Source of the DNA: Bacilli bacterium
GTDB taxonomy: Bacteria > Bacillota_I > Bacilli_A > RF39 > UBA660
Direction of reading: 5' to 3'
DNA: 40,470 nucleotides
Assembly: GCA_017477845.1 (NCBI GenBank)
Contig: JAFUTR010000033.1
Span: 1 to 40,470 of the forward strand
Shown here: piece by piece, positions 9,236 through 18,054 of the stretch
Position numbering within the stretch: the stretch's first letter is position 1
Layout: every line of letters starts with the position of its first letter
Notes under the pieces: generated by a model
What the model was told of the DNA's origin: nothing
Database searches by the model: none
What the model saw: only the letters and a program-made list of their open reading frames with translations
Translations under genes and position numbers: made by a program

Positions 9236-10444
9236 TTATTGCTCGTTTAACTTATCAATATTATATACAATTCCAATTAGAAAAAACAAACCAGGATATA
9301 TCATTGTATCAAAAATACCTAATAATAAAATAATTGAAAAAGAAATTAATATTGGTAAAATAAATTTGTTTTGTTTTTCTTTTTTTAATGTACTGATAAG
9401 ATAGCATATTATAGTAATAAATATTAGGACTCCAATAAATCCATATCTATAAATAATATCAATATATGTATTATGAGCATGATTAACAGAGTACACCTCC
9501 CCTATTTTGTTCCCAAAATAAGTCATATCATATAATTCTGATTGCATACCAATTCCTAACCAGAAATTATTTGGAACAATAAAATCAAAAATATTATTCC
9601 AAATTAATACTCTTCCACTTATATGGGGAAATTTACCAAAATAATTTAATATATTGCTAAACATATATGATAATCTATATCTGACAATTAGTATGTCCAA
9701 CAAAAAAATACTATTAAATACAACATTTATTTTATTTATTAAAAGTTTTTTTAAATGTTTATTTTTGATAAATAAAGGGACAATCCATATAGTAAAAATT
9801 ACCATAGCAGCAGTAGTTTGTACAAGTAGTAAAGAAATCTCAATTAAAAAAAAGATAATTTTACTTGTTTTAGTTATTTTATTATTATTATGTATATCAA
9901 CTAATGCTTCTGATAGCATCCAAGCAAAAAAAGGAAAAATGAACCTATTATCTATACCTAAAAAGCATATATAATGAATTCCACTTGATTTAAATATGAT
10001 TTTAGCAATGATTGTAAAAAAATTAACTATATAGCATATTCTAAAATACATGTTTATTTTTTTTAATGTAGTAAAAAATAAATTGTAATTTATAAGTAAT
10101 TCAACAAGCATTAACATTGCGATTGAAGAAATTGCTGGTCCTATAAATCTTACAAAGTCTCCATTTTTTAACAATGTAATTACTCCACAATATACTTGAA
10201 AAATGATTAAAGCATATAACACTATGGATTTTTTAAAATCTCTTTTTTTTATTTTATGTATAAAATAAACTAACATAATAATAAAAATAAAAAATATCTT
10301 TAAAATATCATATATTGTATCTATGTTTTGAAAATTTTTTTCTTTGAATATACCTGGTTCAAATAATAAAAGTAATAAAATTAATCCAAAAATATTTATT
10401 ATTTTTTTCCATTTTATATCAAACTGCTGTATCATTTTCATCAT
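9236..10444 (-). CDS. wzy: Wzy-like polysaccharide polymerase (O-antigen ligase family)
   Basis: About 402 residues with 10-12 membrane helices and one larger loop near residues 290-330 containing GIGMQSELYDM and SVNHAHNTYIDIIYRYG. That loop, with the HAHN histidine motif before a helix, is the hallmark of the O-antigen ligase/Wzy polymerase family. It joins repeat units at the outer face of the membrane. In a cluster with Wzx and no second candidate, polymerase is more likely than ligase. The gene overlaps the preceding glycosyltransferase by 26 bases. ATGs at 10444, 10441 and 10435 are all possible; AAGGA abuts the first, so one of the later two may be used. Confidence 0.82.
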   Translation of the reverse strand: MMKMIQQFDIKWKKIINIFGLILLLLLFEPGIFKEKNFQNIDTIYDILKIFFIFIIMLVYFIHKIKKRDFKKSIVLYALIIFQVYCGVITLLKNGDFVRFIGPAISSIAMLMLVELLINYNLFFTTLKKINMYFRICYIVNFFTIIAKIIFKSSGIHYICFLGIDNRFIFPFFAWMLSEALVDIHNNNKITKTSKIIFFLIEISLLLVQTTAAMVIFTIWIVPLFIKNKHLKKLLINKINVVFNSIFLLDILIVRYRLSYMFSNILNYFGKFPHISGRVLIWNNIFDFIVPNNFWLGIGMQSELYDMTYFGNKIGEVYSVNHAHNTYIDIIYRYGFIGVLIFITIICYLISTLKKEKQNKFILPILISFSIILLLGIFDTMIYPGLFFLIGIVYNIDKLNEQ

Positions 10445-12443
10445 TCCTTAAATATTCTTTTTCTATATGCTTAGCATATTTTTTAGTATCATATTGCAAC
10501 ATATTTATATTTTTGTTGTTTCTTACTCTTATATTAATCTTTGTTATTAAGTTAATCCAATCATTCTTTTCATTGATTGGTAAAAAAAATACATTATCAT
10601 TTATTTTACACTCTTCAGTTATTTTATCTGAAAAAATGCAAGGTAAGCCGTTTGCTTGAGCTTCGATAGCAGTTACAGGAAATCCTTCATATATTGATGG
10701 TAGTACAAAAACATCCATAATATTAAGTAATTCATTAACATTACTACGTTTCCCAAGTAAGATTACATTTTTAATATTTTCTTTCTTTATTTTATTCTCA
10801 ATTTCATTTTTTAACATACCATCGCCAATAATTAATAGATAATAGTTATTATTTTTTTCATTAATTTCCTTCATGATGTCTAACAAGAATAATTGATTTT
10901 TTTCGGCAGACATTCTTCCAATTGTTCCAATTACAACATCATTAGTAGATATTTTTAATTCTTTTCTTTGTTCATTTCTTAATCTAGAATTATATAAATA
11001 TTTATCAACATCGATTGTATTTTTAATTATCTTTACTTTATTGGAATCAATCATCTTATTAGGATATTTCCAATAAGCGGCTATTTTTGAGCAAGCCCAT
11101 AGATCTGTTGGATATTTATAAAAGAATTTAGAAAAAAGAATTTTGCTTATAGTATGTTTTATGTTATTGTACCCTGCACTATGAGAATGAACTATTATTT
11201 TTTTTATTCCATATTTTTTCGCAATTTTTGCTCCAATTGCTAAAGAAAAAATACTTCCTGAATGGATGTGTATCACATCATATTTATTTTTATACTCTCT
11301 TAAAAATTTCCTAACCTTTTTTTTAAAAATTTTTTTTCTAAACATACTGTTAAATTTTCCATTTCCAGCGTATAAAAATCCACCACTATTTATAATCTCA
11401 TTTTTATATTTTTCATTATCACAGTAATAAGGAGTATAAAAATCTAGTTTAACTTTTGATAAATCAAGATTTCTATAAATATTCATTATAAAAGATTCTT
11501 GCCCTCCATTTGAAAATGGTTCTCCAAATAATTCCAATACCCTTTTTATCTCTGGTACATATTCTATTTTCGGATTAAATTTAATTCCATCAAGTGAAGA
11601 TTTTATAATGATTTTACATTTTTTTATTTTGTCTTTTTTTGACTGAAATAATACCTTGATTATATGGAAATTAACCTTAAGGAATTGTCTTATTTTATAT
11701 TTCAATCCATTCATTCTTGCAACATAAACTTCATTTCTATAAGCATATTTGTATCTATCTATACGATTATCATCAAGTGCAATATTACTTCCTACATTAT
11801 CCTTAGTTTTATGAATTACAATACTTTCTTTTACTACATAGTTCTTGTATTTTTTTGAAATTCTATTTGAATATTCTACATCATCTCCCCATATAAAAAA
11901 GTCTTTGATAGGTAAACCAATTTCTTCAACAACTTCTTTTTTTATAAGCATAGAAACGAAAGTTGACATATATGTTTCTACTAGAGTTGTATCATTAGAA
12001 TAGTATTTATTATATGTTTTTTGGATATTCATTTTGCACAAAGTTAAATCTTTCCATAATGCTACGCTAGATAAATAGCCATAGTCACCTTTTATTTTTT
12101 TATCAGCTTCTATTAATTTAGACAAGCTATCATTTCTTACGATAGTATCATCATCCATAAGCCACATAAAATCACACCCAATTTTATACGCTTCTTTCAT
12201 ACCATAATTAAATCCACCAGCACCACCAATATTAGCACCTGTATTAGTGTAATGAACTTTTTTATTTTTTAATTCTTTAGTGATGTATTCTTTAGTTCCA
12301 TCTATAGATGCATTATCAACTATTAATATTTCACAGTTTTTATAATCTTGTGTGAGTAATGCGTTAATGCACTCCTTCAATAATTCTTTTCTGTTGTATG
12401 TAACAACAATAGCAATTACTTTTTTGTTAGAAACTTTTGTCAT
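10419..12443 (-). CDS. Fused GT2-GT4 bifunctional glycosyltransferase
   Basis: About 674 residues carrying two complete glycosyltransferase domains. The N-terminal half (to about residue 280) is family 2: VTYNRKELLKECINALL, LIVDNASIDGT, and the metal site WLMDDDTIVRND near residues 92-103, a form seen in rhamnosyl- and galactofuranosyl-transferases. The C-terminal half (from about residue 295) is family 4 GT-B: FGEPFSNGGQESFIMNIYRNL, IHIHSGSIF, VIGTIGRMSAEKN, and the donor-site LPSIYEGFPVTAIEAQANGLP. With glf in the same cluster, the GT2 half is a reasonable Galf transferase (inference). The ATG at 12443 overlaps the end of the DUF4422 gene by 17 bases and has no clear ribosome-binding site, suggesting coupled translation. 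Confidence 0.9.
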   Translation of the reverse strand: MTKVSNKKVIAIVVTYNRKELLKECINALLTQDYKNCEILIVDNASIDGTKEYITKELKNKKVHYTNTGANIGGAGGFNYGMKEAYKIGCDFMWLMDDDTIVRNDSLSKLIEADKKIKGDYGYLSSVALWKDLTLCKMNIQKTYNKYYSNDTTLVETYMSTFVSMLIKKEVVEEIGLPIKDFFIWGDDVEYSNRISKKYKNYVVKESIVIHKTKDNVGSNIALDDNRIDRYKYAYRNEVYVARMNGLKYKIRQFLKVNFHIIKVLFQSKKDKIKKCKIIIKSSLDGIKFNPKIEYVPEIKRVLELFGEPFSNGGQESFIMNIYRNLDLSKVKLDFYTPYYCDNEKYKNEIINSGGFLYAGNGKFNSMFRKKIFKKKVRKFLREYKNKYDVIHIHSGSIFSLAIGAKIAKKYGIKKIIVHSHSAGYNNIKHTISKILFSKFFYKYPTDLWACSKIAAYWKYPNKMIDSNKVKIIKNTIDVDKYLYNSRLRNEQRKELKISTNDVVIGTIGRMSAEKNQLFLLDIMKEINEKNNNYYLLIIGDGMLKNEIENKIKKENIKNVILLGKRSNVNELLNIMDVFVLPSIYEGFPVTAIEAQANGLPCIFSDKITEECKINDNVFFLPINEKNDWINLITKINIRVRNNKNINMLQYDTKKYAKHIEKEYLRNDENDTAV

Positions 12444-13218
12444 ATTTTTTACCAAAGAACTTAGCTTTTAAGAAACTAGTCCCTTTCTTTCTCCAATTAA
12501 TATTTTCCATATCCATAAACTTGACTTCTGTATATTTCATTTCATTTGTTCTTAAGTATACATCAAGTAATAATTCTGAAACTCTACCATAGAATCTATT
12601 GTGAAAAGCAGTGTAATTTGTTGTATCAACCCTTTTTTCAAGTTCAAATAATATGTCATATAACCACTCACAATAATCATCTAATTTTTCTTTTTTCATA
12701 ATAAACATATTAAACATATGTGCTTTTTTTCTTTTTTTCAAATTATCAAATTCTTTTAAATATTTTGGATATTTTTCTTCAATAATCTTTCTTGTTTCAT
12801 CAAGTGGCTCTATATACATAGTGTGTTTGTAATGATTATATAAATTTTCTATATAATAATTTCTTTTTGTTGGAAGAATTATATCAAACCTTTTTAAAAG
12901 GCTATCAACTTCTTTCAAAGTTAAAACACATTCAAATTTTTCCTTTGTTGTTTTTGGTACTTTTTTTGCAAGTGTTAGATGTCTTCTATAGTGGACAAGC
13001 CCAATATAATCAGCATCAAGGTTCTTCCACGCCCAATAAAGTCCTGTTAATTCGCAAAAATAAGGGTTTTTTTCACTTATATTCTTTTTTGTGTCATCTC
13101 TTGTAAATCCAATACTATCTTTTCCTTTTGCTCCGACTTGAACAGGCAAATAAAGTTCATCTTTCGGCATTTGATAATCTTTATGAGTTGCGACTATTAC
13201 TTTTATTTTCTTTTTCAT
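12427..13218 (-). CDS. DUF4422 family glycosyltransferase-like protein
   Basis: A 263-residue soluble protein of the DUF4422 family, found in many capsule loci and treated as a sugar (often galactosyl) transferase. Family stretches seen are VIVATHKDYQMP at the N-terminus, the ENPYFCELTGLYWAWKNL segment, YIGLVHYRRHL near residues 85-95, and later MFNMFIMKKEKLDDYCEWL and FHNRFYGRVSELLLDVYL. I place the start at 13218 because GGAGGAATGTAGC lies before this ATG; the longer frame starts with a TTG inside that ribosome-binding site. It follows the priming transferase gene by 16 bases, so it probably adds the second sugar. Confidence 0.88.
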   Translation of the reverse strand: MKKKIKVIVATHKDYQMPKDELYLPVQVGAKGKDSIGFTRDDTKKNISEKNPYFCELTGLYWAWKNLDADYIGLVHYRRHLTLAKKVPKTTKEKFECVLTLKEVDSLLKRFDIILPTKRNYYIENLYNHYKHTMYIEPLDETRKIIEEKYPKYLKEFDNLKKRKKAHMFNMFIMKKEKLDDYCEWLYDILFELEKRVDTTNYTAFHNRFYGRVSELLLDVYLRTNEMKYTEVKFMDMENINWRKKGTSFLKAKFFGKKYDKSF

Positions 13219-13234
13219 GCTACATTCCTCCAAA

Positions 13235-13909
13235 TTACTTAGCTCCAGCTTTTGTAAATATTACTTTTATTGTTTTAAAAATACATAAAAAATCTATTTT
13301 AAAGCCTCTATGTTCAACATAATAATACTCAAGTTCTAGTCTTTTTTCATAGTCAGTAGCGCTTCGCCCGTTAACTGCCCACCATCCTGTAATACCAGGT
13401 TTAACGCTTTCATAAATCTCATGAATTCCATTATGAGCATCAAGTTCTCCTGGCACTAATGGTCTAGGTCCAATTAAGGAAATATCTCCAAGAAACATAT
13501 TAATAAATTGTGGAGTTTCGTCAATTGATGTTTTTCTTATAAATTTACCTATTTTCGTTATTCTTGGATCATTATCAAGTTTTTGATTTGCTTCCCATTC
13601 TTTCTTATACTTTTTTTGTTTAAGTAATTTTTTTAATTCTTCATCTGCATTTGGAACCATGCTTCTAAATTTATACATTTTAAAAACTTCCCCATTTTTT
13701 CCTACTCTATTATGAGAATAGAAAATAGAATGAAAGTCTCCAGTTAACATGAATGAAATTTTTAAAATTATTGTAATTGGAACTAAAAAAACTATTCCAA
13801 TTAATGAAACTAATATATCAAATAATCTTTTTATAAATGAATAAAAGTATTTCCTTGATTTCTTTTTATTTAATGACGCAACTTTTGCATCTTTTTTCTT
13901 ATTACTCAT
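13235..13909 (-). CDS. Priming undecaprenyl-phosphate sugar-phosphate transferase
   Basis: A 224-residue short-form polyprenyl-phosphate sugar-1-phosphate transferase (bacterial sugar transferase family, as in the C-terminal half of WcaJ/WbaP, or PglC). After a basic N-terminus there is one membrane helix near residues 30-52, then GKNGEVFKMYKFRSM, the RKTSIDETPQFINMFLGDISLIGPRPL core with catalytic acidic residues, and GITGWWAVNGRS. It loads the first sugar phosphate on undecaprenyl phosphate. It is the first gene after the promoter at 13,997-14,024, as expected for the initiating step. Which sugar (glucose, galactose or GalNAc phosphate) cannot be told. Confidence 0.93.
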   Translation of the reverse strand: MSNKKKDAKVASLNKKKSRKYFYSFIKRLFDILVSLIGIVFLVPITIILKISFMLTGDFHSIFYSHNRVGKNGEVFKMYKFRSMVPNADEELKKLLKQKKYKKEWEANQKLDNDPRITKIGKFIRKTSIDETPQFINMFLGDISLIGPRPLVPGELDAHNGIHEIYESVKPGITGWWAVNGRSATDYEKRLELEYYYVEHRGFKIDFLCIFKTIKVIFTKAGAK

Positions 13910-13996
13910 TTTTTACAACACCTACATCTTTTAAAATAATCTTTTCCTACCCTTTTTAGTGCAATAAAAAGAAGTGATTTCTTTAAACCTGTATAC

Positions 13997-14024
13997 ATTA
14001 TATCATAAAATGATATTTAATCAA
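13997..14024 (-). promoter_or_regulatory. Promoter of the polysaccharide operon
   Basis: On the minus strand TTGATT is separated by 16 bases from a perfect TATAAT preceded by TGA. It lies about 85 bases before the ATG of the priming transferase gene, giving a short untranslated leader. No other promoter this good is visible between here and the LCP terminator at 211, so it probably drives most of the cluster. Confidence 0.7.
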
Positions 14025-14129
14025 ATAAAAAGGTGAAATTTGACATATTATAAGCCAAAAAATAATTATTTCACTCTTTTTTTTCATTGAATTTGTGATT
14101 TTACATCTTTTACTATTATTTATTAACAT

Positions 14130-14157
14130 TTAAAAAAACTGCATTTTCAGCAGTTCT
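14130..14157 (-). terminator. Intrinsic terminator
   Basis: Minus-strand AACTGC pairs with GCAGTT around a TGAAAAT loop, followed by a run of T. It ends transcription coming from the 14.2-15.5 kb genes before the polysaccharide promoter. Confidence 0.65.
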
Positions 14158-14223
14158 TTTTATTATTAGTTTTCGTCTTTAATAGTAGATAGAGTTTCAA
14201 TTACTGTTTCTTCATTTTTATTA

Positions 14224-14333
14224 TTATTCTTTGCTAAAAATCACAACATATTCCTAGTCATCATTATTTAATTTGATGTTTGCTGTGTAAGCATTTTTCT
14301 CTTTTAATTGTTTTTTTATTAAACTTCTATCAC
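14224..14333 (-). pseudogene. Decayed gene tail
   Basis: The 409-base stretch 13,910-14,318 has no intact gene; besides the promoter and terminator it holds this remnant. One minus-strand frame reads LIKKQLKEKNAYTANIKLNN, then DD, a TAG, then EYVVIFSKE and two stops. A single TAG interrupts otherwise protein-like sequence, and it overlaps the end of the 138-residue gene in another frame. The parent family is not recognised. A further open stretch ending ETVIETLSTIKDEN at 14165 in another frame may be part of the same wreck. Confidence 0.35.
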
Positions 14334-14735
14334 TTTTATATCATATTTATAATCATGTACTATCTTATCCGTTGTAAACGTTCCAATAAGTGTTACAGAA
14401 GAAAATAAAAGTAAAACTGATGCGATAAATAATACTAAATTATTATTACCAAAGGTTTCTTTAATACTTTTTATATTTAAATTTGACATTATAAGATAGA
14501 TTAGTATTAAAGATACTATTAAAACTTGCAATGAAAATAAAACATAAAATAATAAATTATTATTTTTTTCACTATTTTCATTAATAATTATATTCCTTTC
14601 ATAAGTATTGCTATCTAATTCTAAACTTCTTCTTTCTTTTGAATTATCAATTACTGTTTTTAATGTTATTAAACTCGTTATTATAAATATTACTATTATT
14701 AAACTCATTATTATATTTTTTATTATTCTATTCAT
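14319..14735 (-). CDS. Small membrane protein, unknown
   Basis: 138 residues from the ATG at 14735, chosen because AGGAGATAATT lies just before it; the longer open frame to 14810 has no such site. It has three hydrophobic helices: residues 5-27, about 63-85 and about 98-118, with a hydrophilic Arg/Glu/Asn-rich segment between the first two. No family is recognised. It follows, with a terminator between, the Ig-like protein gene, so the two are probably separate transcripts. Confidence 0.6.
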   Translation of the reverse strand: MNRIIKNIIMSLIIVIFIITSLITLKTVIDNSKERRSLELDSNTYERNIIINENSEKNNNLLFYVLFSLQVLIVSLILIYLIMSNLNIKSIKETFGNNNLVLFIASVLLLFSSVTLIGTFTTDKIVHDYKYDIKVIEV

Positions 14736-14807
14736 AATTATCTCCTCATATATGGAAGTATAATTATTGAATATGTGAAAATTGTGTTTATTAAATGAAT
14801 TTATTTT

Positions 14808-14842
14808 CACAAAAAAGAATATGAAATTACAACATATTCTTT
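14808..14842 (-). terminator. Intrinsic terminator after the Ig-like protein gene
   Basis: Minus-strand AAAGAATATG pairs perfectly with CATATTCTTT across a nine-base loop, then T tract. It begins eleven bases after the stop of the gene at 14853. Confidence 0.75.
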
Positions 14843-14852
14843 AATTAACTTT

Positions 14853-15473
14853 TTATTTAATATCAAACTCTGCATACACAGTATATGTTCTTGATTCAGG
14901 ACTTTTTGACTTTCTTAAATCACTTTTTACTAATCTATATGTACCACTTTTTAATTCTCCATATCCTAAAGACCAATCTATATATAGTTCTTTTTCTTCA
15001 CCTGGTTTTAATTTATAAATAACTGAATTCCATGTTAATGGATCCCCTGTTAATGTATTAATTTCTTCCCAAGAATTATTTTCAAACTTTTCAATTGTAT
15101 ATACTGGCCCATAGCTATACTCATCATCAGTATTATTCTTAATTACAAATGTTGCTCCTTTTCTAGTTCTTGTATCTTCTTTAACTTCTAATAAAATGCT
15201 ACCAATATTTTTTTGTTCATTATTTTCATTAGGTTTTACATGAATATCAGCATCTATATTTCCAAAAGTCATAATTCCTAATATTTTAAGTTCCCATCCA
15301 TCTTCATATCCAGTAAACGACATTTCATTTAAACGATGTATCTTAGTATATTTATATAATAGTGCCTTATATTCAACTGATCCACCATCTTTATATCTAG
15401 TTATAGAAAAAGGTATTAAAGTTATAATAAAAAGTATTATTGCAACAATAATTATTATTCTTTTCTTTGACAT
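14853..15473 (-). CDS. Exported immunoglobulin-like (Big_14-type) domain protein
   Basis: 206 residues from the ATG at 15473, where GGTGGTGG precedes the start. Residues 4-24 form a membrane anchor (IIIIVAIILFIITLIPFSI), followed by a short segment RYKDGGSVEYKALLYKYTKIHRL that is common in small Firmicute exported proteins. The C-terminal half has the Ig-like pattern FVIKNNTDDEYSYGPVYTIEKF, a Trp, LKPGEEKELYIDWSLGYGEL, and SGTYRLVKSDL. Such domains are uncharacterised but widespread in gut Firmicutes. It is bounded by a terminator downstream and degenerate sequence upstream. Confidence 0.75.
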   Translation of the reverse strand: MSKKRIIIIVAIILFIITLIPFSITRYKDGGSVEYKALLYKYTKIHRLNEMSFTGYEDGWELKILGIMTFGNIDADIHVKPNENNEQKNIGSILLEVKEDTRTRKGATFVIKNNTDDEYSYGPVYTIEKFENNSWEEINTLTGDPLTWNSVIYKLKPGEEKELYIDWSLGYGELKSGTYRLVKSDLRKSKSPESRTYTVYAEFDIK

Positions 15474-15492
15474 ATATTCCACCACCATTACA

Positions 15493-15603
15493 TTATTTAA
15501 TTATAGATTCTAATAAATTAATAAATTCTTCTTCTTTTACATCTATTCCTTCTATATCAATATTATAACCTTTATATGAAAAAGATGAAAGATAATAATT
15601 ACT
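15493..15603 (-). pseudogene. C-terminal remnant of an unidentified gene
   Basis: An open minus-strand frame without a start codon encodes LSSFSYKGYNIDIEGIDVKE followed by EEFINLLESIIK and a TAA. It is out of frame with the ORF6N remnant just upstream and has no ribosome-binding site, so it looks like the surviving tail of a deleted gene. Family not recognised. Confidence 0.4.
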
Positions 15604-15999
15604 TCCTTATTTTAATACTAACTTCTTCAACAACTTCAGTATGAAGAACAGATGCAAGCATCGCAACTCCCTGTTGTTCTGTAAAAGCATATGGTAAGTA
15701 TTTGATATTGTATCCTTGTTTTGTTTTCAAGGTTTCAAATTGAAACCTTGAAAATATGTTTTTTGTTTCTTCATCTTTTGTTTGATATTCCAATTTGGAA
15801 TATCAAACTTTTATATTCATCATCATTTAATTGAAACATAAAACTTTCAGGAAATCTCTTAATATTTCTTTTAACAGCCTTATTTAAATTACCTGTTAAA
15901 ATCCCATACAATTTAGCTAAATCACTGTCAAGCATAACTTGTTTCCATCTAATTTCATAAATCATGTTTTCTATTTTTCTCTTTGTTTAATTCTTCCAT
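15599..15999 (-). pseudogene. ORF6N-domain protein, frameshifted
   Basis: Two overlapping frames together give an ORF6N domain, a DNA-binding domain of phage and mobile-element proteins. The first (15771-15965) has IENMIYEIRWKQVMLDSDLA, KLYG, VKRNIKRFPESFMFQLNDDE; the second (15599-15793) continues with NIKYLPYAFTEQQGVAML and VEEVSIKI. In intact members these run on in a single frame. A ribosome-binding site GGGAGGG and ATG at 15999 begin MEELNKE in yet another frame, implying a second indel near the N-terminus. The normal C-terminal part is missing. The gene is dead, a relic of an earlier mobile element next to the present insertion. Confidence 0.8.
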
Positions 16000-16042
16000 T
16001 AACCCTCCCATAATAATTATAGAACGTTCATTTATTTTTTCC

Positions 16043-16135
16043 CTAATTTTTGGAAATATTTATTAAAATTCCTACACTTATCATGCTTATTAACAAACTA
16101 CTTCCCCCATAACTTAAAAAAGGCAGTGTAACACC
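16043..16135 (-). pseudogene. 3' end of an FtsW/RodA (SEDS) family gene, cut by the element
   Basis: Thirty in-frame codons ending in TAG encode [20 protein letters not shown] then [10 protein letters not shown]. The [10 protein letters not shown] motif is the diagnostic last periplasmic loop and helix of FtsW/RodA peptidoglycan glycosyltransferases. Upstream of the first GGT the homology stops abruptly at a TAG, exactly where the family should read (V/P)TG. The remainder of the gene should lie at the far end of the inserted element, outside this window. I take 16135/16136 as the left junction of the element. Confidence 0.8.
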
Positions 16136-16209
16136 CTAAGCAAAGAATTTGGGGGATTTTGCTTATTTTGGCACCATTTTTGGGGGCGAAAATTATTTTT
16201 AATAATAAG

Positions 16210-17802
16210 CTATCTAGCGTAGCTTGTAAGTTCAGCAAATGTAAAGAATAACTTTACGTTTTTTTCATTATCGACTTCCACCTTATTTACTAAAGACATT
16301 ATCAATTCTCTAGAAGGATTCTCTGTTGATAAATATTTTTTTATATATTCAGCGCATTTTCCATAATCTAAATTTTTGATTTTTGTTATCAACTCAGTTT
16401 TTTTAGATTTTAAATATTCTTTATCCTTTTCTGCATTTTTTAAACTATCATTATATGTTTTTAATAAACAATCATATACATTAATCGGTATTTTTTCTTG
16501 CATTTTATCTAAATATAAATTTTCAATTGCTCTATTATATTTAGTTATTTCTTTTGATAGTGAATCAATATCTTTTTGAATTTTTTCAGTTTGTTCATTA
16601 AGTATCAAAGTTGCTTCTTCTTTCAATGATTTATCACTATATTCTTTTAAAAATGAACTACAAATATCATTTATTGTTGTTAATAAGTCTTCCTCTAATA
16701 ATTTATAATCTAAAAGATGATTATTGCATAAACCATATCTCCCTTTTTTAACAAACAAATTACACTGAGTGTATATTGAGTTATTACCCTTATTATGTCT
16801 TTCACGTATACTTAATTTATGTCCACATTCTTTACAATACAATAATCCTCCAAATAAAAATCTATTTGGTTCTTTATTTAAAGGTTGTTTAGATAATGAC
16901 TTTAATATTTTTTGAACTTTATCAAATACATCTCTTTCAATAATAGGCTCATGTGTATTTTCAACCTTTATATATTCATCTTTATCAAGTTTTCTAATTT
17001 TTTTTGAATTGTACCTAACCTTTTCAAACATGTTTTGAACCATAGTTCCTAAATACATTTCACTTGTTAAAATATCTTTGATTGTTTGCTTTCTCCAAAT
17101 ACCAAATCCATCATTTTCAGTTACTAGCGCACCTCTTGATTCTTTTTTATATACAATAGGTATAGGCACTTTTTCATCACTCAATTGTCTAGCTATTTTA
17201 CAACATCCATTTCCATTAAGTGCCATATTATATATCCTTTTAACTACTAACGATGCAACTGGATCTGGAATTAAGTGATGATGATCATTAGGATCCTTCA
17301 AATATCCATACTTTGGTATTGAACCAATATATTGTCCATTTTGTTTTCTTGCTGTTAGTGAACTTTTAACTTTTCTTGATGTATCTCTTAATGTATAGTC
17401 ATTAAAAGTTAATTTCATTGATATAAATCCATCTGTCTCTTTAGATGAATCGTATCCATCATTAATTGCAATGTATCTTACTCTTTTTTCATTAAAATAG
17501 TCTTCAATATAAGTTCCTGTTTGATATAATTCACGGCCAAGTCTTGAAAAATCCTTTGTAATTACACAATCAATTAAGCCATTTTCAATATCTCTAATCA
17601 TTTCTCTAAATGCAGGTCTATCAAAGTTACTACCCGAATATCCATCATCAACATAATCCTTAACTATTTCTATTTTATTAAACTTACAAAATGACGTATT
17701 TATCATTCTCTGTCCTTCTATAGACATACTCTCGTCACTTTTTAATTTATTAAAATCTTCTTTTGATAGTCTTTCGTATATAGCAGCTTTATTGTTTTTC
17801 AA
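16210..17802 (-). CDS. Large serine recombinase (site-specific integrase)
   Basis: 530 residues with the large serine recombinase plan. The resolvase-type catalytic domain starts AAIYERLSKED (nucleophile Ser13), followed by VDDGYSGSNFDRPAFREMI and VITKDFSRLGRE with the catalytic arginines. The recombinase domain (about 160-280) has IPKYGYLKDP and GIWRKQTIKDIL. A zinc ribbon CKECGHKL...CNLF...CNNH lies near 325-365 and a long coiled coil follows to about 480. It integrates and excises the element, and sits 75 bases from the junction with the ftsW/rodA remnant as expected. The start is TTG at 17802, with AGGAGGAG upstream. No early stop or frameshift is seen, so it may be active. Confidence 0.95.
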   Translation of the reverse strand: MKNNKAAIYERLSKEDFNKLKSDESMSIEGQRMINTSFCKFNKIEIVKDYVDDGYSGSNFDRPAFREMIRDIENGLIDCVITKDFSRLGRELYQTGTYIEDYFNEKRVRYIAINDGYDSSKETDGFISMKLTFNDYTLRDTSRKVKSSLTARKQNGQYIGSIPKYGYLKDPNDHHHLIPDPVASLVVKRIYNMALNGNGCCKIARQLSDEKVPIPIVYKKESRGALVTENDGFGIWRKQTIKDILTSEMYLGTMVQNMFEKVRYNSKKIRKLDKDEYIKVENTHEPIIERDVFDKVQKILKSLSKQPLNKEPNRFLFGGLLYCKECGHKLSIRERHNKGNNSIYTQCNLFVKKGRYGLCNNHLLDYKLLEEDLLTTINDICSSFLKEYSDKSLKEEATLILNEQTEKIQKDIDSLSKEITKYNRAIENLYLDKMQEKIPINVYDCLLKTYNDSLKNAEKDKEYLKSKKTELITKIKNLDYGKCAEYIKKYLSTENPSRELIMSLVNKVEVDNEKNVKLFFTFAELTSYAR

Positions 17803-17879
17803 TTTTATTATCTCCTCCTATCTTAACCACTTTATATATTCCTTTGACGACTACAAAGAAATCTTAACAAATAATTTAT

Positions 17880-18035
17880 CTAGTTCAAAATGTGCGATTC
17901 TTTTAATTTATCTGCTATTATCGTTTGCTTTAAATGTAATAAAAAACTATCTTTTAAAATATCTTCAAGTTTTTTGCCATTATCCTCATAACATACAGTT
18001 ACATTATAATGTAATTTGTTTTTTTTATTATCCAT
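17880..18035 (-). CDS. Small protein next to the recombinase, unknown
   Basis: 51 residues from the ATG at 18035, where GAGGAACGAA precedes the start; the longer frame lacks a ribosome-binding site. The sequence begins MDNKKNKLHYNVTVCYEDNG and continues KKLEDILKDSFLLHLKQTI: a short strand, a turn and an amphipathic helix. Small proteins of this shape are common beside ICE recombinases (TnpW-like in size and position), but I cannot assign the family. It could be an excisionase-like or regulatory factor; this is inference from position only. Confidence 0.6.
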   Translation of the reverse strand: MDNKKNKLHYNVTVCYEDNGKKLEDILKDSFLLHLKQTIIADKLKESHILN

Positions 18036-18054
18036 TTCGTTCCTCATTTTAATA

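Noticed and set aside
14224-14333. Read-through of TAG as a deliberate recoding event
   Set aside because: The frame has no start codon, overlaps another gene and ends in two stops, so decay is the simpler explanation.
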